In this document: positions 37,004-46,285 of the stretch, piece after piece | Position numbering within the stretch: position 1 is the first letter of the stretch | Layout of the letters: each line of letters starts with the position of its first letter | Assembly (NCBI RefSeq): GCF_963675165.1 | Contig: NC_087392.1 | Coordinates: forward strand, 1,503,001 to 1,567,000 | Direction of reading: 5' to 3' | DNA from: Halichondria panicea | Lineage: Eukaryota; Porifera; Demospongiae; Suberitida; Halichondriidae | DNA: 64,000 nucleotides | Made by a program: the position numbers and the translations under genes | The notes under the pieces: generated by a model | Database searches by the model: none | Seen by the model: the letters and a program-made list of their open reading frames with translations, nothing else | Told to the model about the DNA's origin: nothing

Positions 37004-37869
37004 TCTGTCTTATTCTCTTTTTGTAGTCAGGTGACGTCATCCTGCCCCAAGCTAGCGCATGCGCATAAGCTACAGCTGCAACAGCCTGTATACAGGACAT
37101 GGGTGCTACGCCCTGATACAGGCCCGTATCCACGGGCTGTAAACAGGACGTGGGCTAACGTCCTGTTTACAGCCCGAGAATGGCCTGTATACAGGACGTG
37201 GGTGGGCTACATCCTGTATACAGGCCGTTCACGGCCCCGTAACGGCCCGTTTTCAACCAACGGCCTGAAACGGACCCGTGGATTTTTGGCTGTGATAAAT
37301 AGCGCTGACGGTGCATAAAAATACTTGCTGAGTCAACACAAATATCATGTGGGCGTGACATCCTGTCATGCTGCAGGAATGCAATACGGGAGTAACTCAT
37401 TAGCAAAAGGTCAACCTATGTCGTACCTCCTCTGGGTGGCTACGGCCCTGTCATGTACGGAGGAGACAACAAGGTCAATAGTTCTAATTAGTATAATTAT
37501 TGGGAGTAGATGTACATACTCACAACTCCCTTCCACACCCAAACCTAATGGCTGCAGCTGCAAAGTATACTTAGCTAAGAAAACAGCATGTAAGGTAGTA
37601 ACAAAACTTTCACTAAAAATACATTGTTGCATATACATTTGACATAATACAGTTCACACGTGTACTGACTGTATATGGCAGACCATAATTGTTTGCACTA
37701 GCTACAATGGGTCAACCAACACAAAGTAACGCAAACCTGGTGACCCTGATCGCAATGGTTGCAGTTTCCACTCTGAACTTGGTCGCGTCTACCAGTAGCA
37801 CATACACCATGGTGAGGACAGTGGTCAAGGTGACTATATATGATCAGATCAAACACTTCAAACCAACGA

Positions 37870-39554
37870 CAATTAATGGTTTCATGTCCACAGAGGGCAT
37901 TCAAGAATATAAGAAAGGCTCCTCAAGACACATCCGCTTATGTGAAGGCACAGGTGCCGTAGCTTCCCTGCATGGTTCAAAAAGTTGATGACACGATTAC
38001 CGCTCAATTTATTCGTGACTGTACATGTGTAAGACTAGGGAAATACAATGAAAAAAGACATAGACCGATACTAGTCAAGCTCTCACGTACGTGTGAGGTA
38101 TCTTAGCTGGGGGAAGGAACTTGAGAGCGTCTCCTGGTTTCTCTATCAAACCCGACAAGACCAAACTAAAAAAGCAAAAGAAGCAATTGAAACGATATTT
38201 CTGAGAAAAAGTATGGAGGCTAATTTAGTATGGGATGGAAAGAAAATTATGTGGATCTGTCATAATTCGGTTTACAAACCCAACACTGTGCATCATGCAC
38301 TCCAGTTGTTGCACGGAATGCTTAACAACTTATGTGGATCTGTATGTGAAGGCATGCATTGGTGTCCTGTATAGGCTCTTCAATTCCCACACTTAGGGAA
38401 CCTAGCTGTCTCTGGATTGGCTATCTGACAGCAGGAGTGCTGCATGAAGTGCATGAATATACTCCCTGACAACCATACACTGAAAGCCAGCTTAAACAGC
38501 CAAAATTTCTATCACTGATAGTCAGATAGATAACCCTCATACTCCATACTCAAGCACAGAAGACCTTCTCTACAATCACATGGGGCCTGGATGTTTGCAA
38601 GAATTGTTCCAATCCCTAAAGCTGGCGATAACTGGTAACTCAGTACAGGCCTGTTCATGCACCACTGCCTATACTGAGCAACCTTCTTGAAAGCACATCA
38701 CTGATTTGCTACTACAATATCTTCATGTCCATCACCTCTTTCGGAACTCCAATGGGGCTTCACAGCACAGAATTCCACGACCAGTGCTTTGATTTCTTTC
38801 ACACACTATATACTGGAGGCTGGTCATGAGGTATGTTCTGTCTTTTTCGACTTAAGCAATAATGCCGGAGGTTACGTAATGCACGAGCCTAGCAAGTGCA
38901 TTACTCAACCTTACTGCATCATTCGAGTGCACCAGCATTAAAACACGTTGGCTAGCTAAGTGTGTTATAAAGGTTTTATGCTAATATCATGCACAAAGCT
39001 AAAAACCCTGATTTGATTACTACCTAGCTTCAAGCTGCACTTTTGAGATGGCTGGATGACTTGAATGATGATTTGTGCAATAACAACCTATTGTACATTT
39101 AACCGCACTGTCAGTGACTGGATTTAATCAATGTCATTGGCAATATTGCCACCGTGATATGCTGGTAAAAATAAGCAACATTATGAGTCGCACATGATCA
39201 ATGACTGCACTTTAAATAACTTAAAACCACATGCACTTATGTGTGCTTTAAGTATGCACACTTAAGTGAGATAATTATTGTAGCCAAGAGTTCATCCAAC
39301 TGCACCGGCATTATATAAAACACGTGTGATTTTGGCTAGATGTGTTCTAAAGGATTTAGTGCTGTCACTAAATCTCTAGCCTCGTGTATATGCAGCCAGC
39401 TGCCATTTGTACAGCTTGACCTTGTTAAACCAGTTTTATACCTGGATACACTTTATTCTGAATTTGTTTGTATTGCTATTTTTCATTTCATGAAAAAAGT
39501 AATGAAATATACAGAAATCCTGCAGCAGTTATTGTTAGTTCAATGTTCTGGTTC
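37870..39554. repeat. Spacer before copy H
   Basis: Unit spacer of the E-H type, fused to VSP exon 4 on the left, with a LINE reverse transcriptase remnant at 38582-38822. No gene is visible. Confidence 0.7.
38582..38822 (+). mobile_element. LINE reverse transcriptase remnant, unit H
   Basis: Plus-strand copy of the shared fragment (CAAGAATTGTTCCAATCCCT), frame broken after PIPKAGD. Confidence 0.55.
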
Positions 39555-41314
39555 TTAGCGACCCACAGCCTCAGGTACCACGATTCCGCCTCCGGATCCG
39601 CCAGGAATGCCGTCAGGATCGGGGGTGGCCTCAGGTTCAACAACAATCGGAGGTGTTGTTGGCTCCATGGTAGCTGTGATGCCTGGACAAAATCGCTCTA
39701 ACTGTCTATCGGTAAAGGGCTGAATAATGTCGGGGATGGCATGGATCACACCGTTACGAGCAGAGATGTCAGTATCGTCAATAAGGATATTATCGTTGGT
39801 GATGCTTACTCCTTCATCGGTTGAGGTAACTTTAAGAGACCAGTAGGTGAATGTTGGGACATACTTACGCTCAGAAAGAGTGGTTGTGAACTCAGCAGGA
39901 TAGGAGATATGAATAAGAACAAAAGTAGAAAGATATCTTTCATTGCCATCCTCAAGTAGACAATCAACAAAATCTGGATCAAAGGCATCGTTTGTAGGGG
40001 TAAAAACAGTTCGAGATTTCTGCGGAACATCTAAGAATTCAGCAATCCCAGCTTCTTCTGCCAGTTGCTGGAAAGTGCTGAAACGAGAAGACTGTTCGGT
40101 CAAAATGTCGTTGATGGTGGCTGAGGCGAAGGGTAGAACATCATCGACAATGTGCAGTACACCATTGCGAGCTTGGCAGGCATTTGGTTGAGAAATCTGC
40201 ACTCCATTCACGAAGAATACCTATTGAACAGGAAAGCAATATATAGTTATCAGTACACAACCTCTACTAGAAAATACAATACCTTGACGGTCCTACTTCC
40301 AGTTTTTCCAATATGGAGAGACACATTAGAGGCTAGTGTTTGTATCAGCTGACCATTGAACAATCTATTCTCTGGAACACGTCCTTCTCCAATATGTGCA
40401 GAAATTGTTGTCTCTCTGGCAATATTACTGAACAGCAGAGCTCGTGTAATATCGTCCAGACCTGCAAATGCTTCATTGGAAAGAGCAAACACTGTAATTG
40501 GGTCAGTTTCTAATGACTCAAATCTCTCAACAATGTCTGGTAGTTGATTAGTTTCTGTTAGGAATTCATTTAGAGCCAGCTCGTTCAAACAATCCATAAT
40601 GTTTTCCCTCAGCACTAAGAAGGACAAAAATTAAATTATGAGTATAGAGAGATGGTAGTTTTCAAGTAACTTACTGACAGGGCATCCCTCAGTTCTCAGG
40701 GAATTGCGATTCTTAAAGAAACTAAAACTCTCTCCAGCTGCCCCAGCCTCTGGCTCCATGGGTTCACCTTGAGCAAATCCGTCACAGCAATCAATAGAGT
40801 TCTTGGTGAAGTTAACCATCGTACCATTGCATTGATTAGTGCTATAACAGTCAGTACTGTATATATAGGGAAATAAAATTATAAATTTTGCAAAATAAGT
40901 AGTTATAAAACTTACAAACAACGACGACGACCTCCAAATCTGTTTCTGTAGCAAAACTCTTGATATGTGTAGCTTCGTGTTTGCTGCATGTACAACTTGG
41001 ACACTCGACACACATTCGGTCTGCAGAGTTGAAGAATGGACATAATTATGTATACATATATACCATGCATGCATGCATGTATAGCTAATTGTGTACACTA
41101 ACCCTTCGATTCCATCTGTTTCGCTTAGCTCAGTCTCAGTTTGCCCAAGAAGAGTTGCCTCTCTACATCTTGAAGGTTGTCCTCTAGGGGTGCAGCTGTC
41201 CCCAAGCTGTGCTCCCTCGGGAAGACCAGTTGGTCTATATCTGTTATATCTGTGTGCATTAGCGACACCAGCAAACAGTGCAATGCAAAGCACCACAAAT
41301 CGTAGAGTTGTCAT
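39555..41314 (-). CDS. EMI-FAS1 secreted matrix protein, copy H
   Basis: A complete five-exon gene: 41103-41314, 40916-41020, 40675-40856, 40283-40614 and 39555-40220. The sum is 1497 nt, 498 residues, in frame. Signal peptide MTTLRFVVLC..., EMI-like module with both extra cysteines, FAS1 domains 1 and 2. Exon 4 has one extra codon (SLETDP). The tail is the most glycine-rich of the set (GGSGGGIVVPEAVGR). It sits next to the only complete VSP gene, so this pair probably preserves the pre-duplication arrangement. Confidence 0.87.
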
Positions 41315-41372
41315 TGCTGAGTATTTTGACCTTGACTACTTTGCAGAATGATTGCATTGGCTCTGCCAGCTA

Positions 41373-41380
41373 CTTTTATA
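41373..41380 (-). promoter_or_regulatory. TATA box of copy H
   Basis: TATAAAAG on the minus strand 59 bp upstream of the copy H start codon. Confidence 0.68.
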
Positions 41381-41389
41381 CACTAGCAA

Positions 41390-42017
41390 TGTACACATGC
41401 ACATTGCATGCACTGTGTTGGCAACACCTTATAGAAATGGTTGCAATACACAGCAGGAATATGTCAAGTAAAGCAGGAACTTGTGGTAAATTAACGACTT
41501 GAAGGGCCTCTGATCATAAGTTGTCTGATGGGTAAAAGGACACCTTTTTAACACCAACCTAATGGCTTTGAGATAATTATAATGATGTAGCAAACACCCA
41601 CTCAATACAGCTGTCTGGGTTGAGGCATTATCATTAAACCCATACACCTACATGTACAGTATGCAGTCACATGTACAGTCTCAGTAGTCTCATGAATCAG
41701 CCGCCCTTTTTTGGTCTTCCCAAAAGAAGGGCGGCTGATTCATGAGACTAGGTTACATGCACAGCAAAGATACTACTACAAGAAGAACTGCTATTTGCAT
41801 TTCACTAAATGCTGTGAGACAGGCGTAGTTGCTCATAGCTTGCAACTTAGGTTTTAGGTTTCAACATATCAAACTGTAAACATTTCATTAATAAAACAGG
41901 GTGTAACCATGCGACAAGCCAAGTTCCAAATTAAATTGGGTGATAAAAATGTTGTGAGATAGCTAGAGACGTAGAAATCATAATAAGCCATTAGAACAAT
42001 CCACCCACACTAAACAC
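41390..42017. repeat. Spacer between copy H and the intact VSP
   Basis: Same unit DNA as 23630-24265, almost identical to it, including the hairpin at 41685-41750. It also holds the 3' untranslated region of VSP. No other gene is visible. Confidence 0.7.
41685..41750. mobile_element. 66-bp hairpin MITE, unit H
   Basis: Same sequence as the hairpin at 23937, both arms preserved, TA at both ends. Confidence 0.75.
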
Positions 42018-45000
42018 TTAGTCTACTGATAAGGCACTCCCAGTCGGTCTATTTTCGATCACAGAGTAGGTACCACTCAAGTCACTTGATCTCTCAAACG
42101 CCATCTCCACAGCGAACCCGACCGGGTAGTACCTGTGCAGTTTGGACTTATGGAGATTGTCTAATTCTTCTCGCTCCAGGAAGAACCTGTAAGAATAGTT
42201 GCAGGTGAAAAACCTTTTCGCAAAACATTATAGTAATACGATACATAACTATAGTGTGCACAACGTCCATGGTAAGGATCTATTACAATACCTGTTATTT
42301 TCAATGAACGTGGTATGAAACCAAAAGTAGAAATGACACTTATCACTGTCAGTGGGAATGGAACGCTGTATGGAGGGACATAATCATGACAATCTCTTTG
42401 AGGATAGATCAATAGCTACTTACGTTGGTGGTGTAAAACTTGAATTTGACATCATCAATTAAGATAACAGGTTTAGTTGGCGTGAATACCACTTCAATAC
42501 TGCTTGTATTTTGGTCGAAATTAATCCGTGTCTGCAATGAATGAAGTCATGGTAATCCTATGGGTAGACTAATCAACATTAATTTTAATGTTGGTGAGCT
42601 AAAGCTGCACATGTTCAAATTGCAATGTAATACTCACTACGTTCGCATTGGGAGAGTCTAGAGAGCACTCAAAGACGATATCCTCACCAAGGTACACTTC
42701 AAACCTCCAGTCTGAACCATCTCCTCTGCCAAGCCCTAGGAATGTATGCACATCAAAGGGAATACTTACAAAATAGCATAATTGTAATGAGAACACCATG
42801 ACAACATGACAACAATGATCAGCGGGTGGGAAACACCCACACAATATTGTATCAACATCAATTACTATTGTGTACGGCTACTGACCTGACATCATTGCTC
42901 ACCTGATATCCCATGCAGTGTCAAGTTAGTCATTCTCAATGCTACTGGTGGTGGTAAGTTTCTGTTCATGACAGCGATCAGTTGCTGGTAATAGCAAACG
43001 TAGCGACTCTGACTGGGTGTGTCCACACCTTGTGTCTTCTTCCCTCTGGACTTGTCTGTGCGCCGAAGCGTGAAATAATCCAGGCTATCCCTCGCCTCTT
43101 CAAAGAGACCAGACCTCACCAACCAGGCAGAGATCATGGTTCCGGTACGACCTGTCAGATGAGAAGAAAATCAATTGCTACATACCTCCTTTCACACACT
43201 GAGTAGGCAATAGGGGGCTTTGGGGCTGAAGTATCCCAGTTTCTTTACCTACTGTATTGGCTATGTATTAAAAGGCAGCGCACCTTGCCAACCTCAGAGC
43301 CCCCCCTACTTGTCCGAACACACACACGAGCCTCACCCTCCACACACACACATACAAGCCTCACCTTTCCCTCCCTTGCAGTGCACCACAATGACATTCT
43401 TCTGGCTAGCTTCTATCCAAGTGAACGCATCTTCACAGAAGTCAACTAAATCCCTATACATAAGAATAAGAAACTGATGACATTACAGTCTACAATAGCT
43501 ATTGTAACTATAATACCTAGTCCTCATTTGTCATTGTCATTTGTCATTGTACATAATTATTATTAGTGGCTACATCATCATACGTGAACTTTGGAACGTT
43601 GTGGTCGTCTATGAGAATCCGCTGCACTTGATTGTGGAAATAACTCGTATCATATTCTCTCTCGGCTGGAAAAAAATTTTACCATCAGATATTCATTAGT
43701 ATAATTATTAGAGCAACGCTCCTCGGGCTCGAGTTGTATTAGCAGTAGAGCACGAGGGCATGACGTAATAACCTACTTATTGCTGATTGTGTAATAATTT
43801 CAAGGATCATTACCAAATGGACCAATCAGATTGCAGGATTCTACCCGGGATTCGCCATGCATCAATGCACTACAGTTTCTTATAAGCAATGCAAGCTAAT
43901 AGGGTGTTGGGGGGTGATTTAGGTTGAATCAATCTGCACCCTGGGTAATATCAAGGGCATATAAAGAGAAGAGGGGCATGCAACTCACTATTAGTCCAAC
44001 GTGCGAGCAAAAACTGCATTCAATCTATCTGCACATGTACTTTACACAAAATCAGAAATCTGTGCTTTTCCAGTAAATCCCACCACCCACTTACAGTTTT
44101 TTCCCTCTTCTCTCATACACCCTTGATAAATATTGACCGCATCCTGGGTGATTGACTACCCAGGCATGTACAACAGTAGTGCCAATTCTTGATATCTGGC
44201 TACAATGAGCAATAAGTCACTATATACCACACCCTAACCATTATCTTTAAGCATAAATTATCTTGGAACACAACGTTTAAAAAGTTTTCAAACATTCATA
44301 ATTATCTGTAAGCATATCTTGGAACACAACATCAAATATTCATAATTTGATACTAATCAGCAGCAGCTGGCACTCACAGCAGAGGTTATAGACTCTGTAA
44401 TGACCAAAGTGCATCTTGTCCAGGAATCTTCCCACCTCTTGAATGGAGTTACGATAAAGGGAGCGACTGCCACTGGCTGGGAAAGACATGGCAATCACAC
44501 GGTTTGTCACATACGTCAAGTCAAGGTTAAAATCCTCATCTACATAACGCCTCTTGTTCTGTGATACCTGGAGGCACGTACAAACAAGTTATACACGTTG
44601 AGGCTCACTCTTTCTGCACAAAGCATAAAAACAGCAACAGTGGTTTTGTGTACCTTTGATCTGACGTAGGTGATGATGCTTCTTTGTTCATCCATGACTC
44701 TGGACCAAAACAACAGACGTATACAACGCGCCAGAGCAATGTACCGCAGACCACTGCAGGGAGACAAAAAGGCGCCAGTAACTACCACATGTACAGAGGA
44801 GCTAGACAACAAGGTCAATAATTACTTATTAATTTGGGAGTAGATGTACATTACTCACAACTCCCTTCCACACCCAAACCTAAAATGGCTGCAGCTGCAA
44901 AGTATATACTTAGCTAAGAAAACAGCATGTAAGGTAGTAACAACTTTCACTAAGAATACATTGTTGCATACATTTGACATAATACAGTTCACACGTGTAC

Positions 45001-46191
45001 TGACTGTACAACAATGAACAGACCATATTTGCACTATATAGCTACAATGGGTCACCACACAAAGTAACGCAAACCTGATGACCCTGATGGCAATGGTTGC
45101 AGTAGCCACTCTGAACTTGGTTGCGTCTACCAGTAGCACATACACAATGGTGAGGACGGTGGACAAAGTGACTATGATCAGATCAAACACTTCAAACCAA
45201 CGACGAAAGTACACTCTCCTGCAGTCAGTGTGTGAGACAATAGTGTGTGCAAAGGCACGTGGTGTGACTGACTGTACGCATACGTAGCTATGGGCTATAT
45301 GGTTTTGCAGGCATACAAGCCATACAAACTAAACACACTGTAGAGTAGAAGGATTTCAACTTATCCTTGTTGTTATATATGATGCATGTGATTGCATGTC
45401 AGATACTCACCCCTGACCGACAACCCTGAGCCCCACCTCCACGGAGAAGATAGTGACAAAGATGAGCTCCAGCAGCTGCAACACCTCGTCCACAGCAAAA
45501 GGGACGGTGGTATCGTACAGTACCAGCTGAGCAGTGTTCAGACCAATGTATGCAACCAGCACCAAAAGACTCAGAGATCTGCAGATGGTGTTATTAGCAG
45601 TACAGCTTAATTATTTATACTGTAGCTAGCTACTAGCATAATGTGTCCTATAAGAGAAGTTGGCATTTGTATGGTTTTATGATACCGGCAAAAATCCTCA
45701 CTTGGTGATATTTGACTCCACACCATGCAATATACGCAGTCTTGCTCTCCTGTGGAAAATATGTAGTCAAGACAACCGCTATTATATAGGGTGACTTACG
45801 CCAGCATGTTATCTGATGCACAGTGCTTGACATAGTGAGGAGTGTTCTTGGAAGAGTCAATAAACTTATCATTCACTGTCTTCCGTCGGGTCCTCCCTTT
45901 GGGCAGCCTCATACCTCGTCGCCATTTATTAGCTCTCCGACGAAACTTCCCACTCTCAACTTGTTCAGGAGCACTGTGTATATCACCACAAGGTGAAGCT
46001 AGCTCAATATCGTGGTCTGCTTCCAGTAGAGGCTCCTTTAGCTGGTTAGAATGGTCCCCTCTTTCAAGATCAAGTGACTGTCCTCTTTTTGCTTTGCCAT
46101 GGAAGAAACTAGTCGTCACTGTAGTGGGTGAAATTGGCTCTTCTTCAGTAGAAGACAAAGACTTCGAACGAAGACGTGAGTTGGAGGCCAT
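42018..46191 (-). CDS. TPTE: Voltage-sensing phosphatase (TPTE/Ci-VSP type), complete
   Basis: Thirteen exons: 45800-46191, 45702-45749, 45411-45578, 45075-45218, 44654-44753, 44378-44567, 43584-43665, 43365-43453, 42903-43151, 42638-42735, 42424-42531, 42292-42365, 42018-42186. Total 1911 nt, 636 residues. Residues 1-145 are a basic cytosolic N-terminus. S1-S3 span about 150-230 and S4 about 240-265, with arginines at 247, 250, 254, 260 and 263. The linker has QNKRRY (287-292). The phosphatase domain follows: WPD-type loop DDHNVP at 367-372, catalytic HCKGGKGRTG with C400, TI-like loop [14 protein letters not shown]2 domain with [13 protein letters not shown] ends the protein. The glycine after CK matches Ci-VSP rather than PTEN (alanine). 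Known members turn depolarisation into phosphoinositide dephosphorylation at the plasma membrane; activity here is inferred. Confidence 0.93.
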
Positions 46192-46285
46192 CTTTTAGCC
46201 CGAGGACTGTTTATTATTAACGAGCCCCTCCCCCCTTTTGTAATGTGCAGAAGTCATTAATTTTAGCTCTAGATGTGTAGAACCA
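46192..46285. promoter_or_regulatory. Shared head-to-head promoter region
   Basis: Only 94 bp separate the start codon of the VSP gene (minus) from that of the 513-residue gene (plus). No TATA box is evident; a CCCCTCCCCCC tract lies in the middle. Both 5' untranslated regions and core promoters must fit here or overlap the genes, unless either gene has an unseen non-coding first exon. Confidence 0.55.

Larger units (their letters stand above)
34870..37294. mobile_element. Nested element with 20-bp TIRs and palindromic internal repeats
   Basis: Perfect terminal inverted repeats CACAGCCAAAAATCCACGGG at 34870 and, inverted, at 37275-37294. Subterminal regions on both sides are packed with short palindromic words such as CCTGTATACAGG, GGCCGTT and ACGGGCC. 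No open frame of note lies within and no target duplication is clear. Inside it are a direct duplication (35323/35697) and the 521-bp MITE at 36483. Confidence 0.75.
33437..37450. mobile_element. Non-autonomous DNA transposon nest in the VSP intron
   Basis: The ends are perfect 16-bp inverted repeats, CAGGGCCGTAGCCACC and its complement. CATGT flanks both sides (one extra T on the right), and relic 2 and the intact gene show the uninterrupted CCACATGTAC site, so this is a clean insertion of about 4 kb. The CAGGG tip resembles hAT-like ends, but the apparent 5-bp duplication does not fit the usual 8 bp, so the superfamily is open. There is no long open frame. A second inverted pair, 34417-34501 with 37348-37433, adjoins the right tip but lies about 960 bp inside the left tip. 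Two further elements are nested inside. Confidence 0.85.
30755..37869 (-). pseudogene. Voltage-sensing phosphatase relic 3, split by a transposon nest
   Basis: Exons 13, 12, 11 (full length), 10, 9, 8, 6 and 5 lie between 30755 and about 33405. Exon 4 is displaced to about 37737-37869 by the insertion at 33437-37450. Exon 7 is missing. Exon 9 has a nonsense codon just after SGLFE. The P-loop reads HCKRGKG, with arginine in place of the first glycine of HCKGGKG. Exons 1-3 are absent. Apart from exon 7 and the stop it is the best preserved relic, so it may be the youngest, but it cannot make an active phosphatase. Confidence 0.88.

Noticed and set aside
37031-37318. Plus-strand 95-codon frame with repeated YRTWV motifs
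   Set aside because: It is a translation of the palindromic CCTGTATACAGG repeats in the inner transposon end, with no independent support.
33437-37450. Outer element as a Polinton or other large virus-like element
   Set aside because: It is only 4 kb, with 16-bp tips, and shows no capsid, polymerase or integrase reading frames; it fits a non-autonomous DNA transposon.
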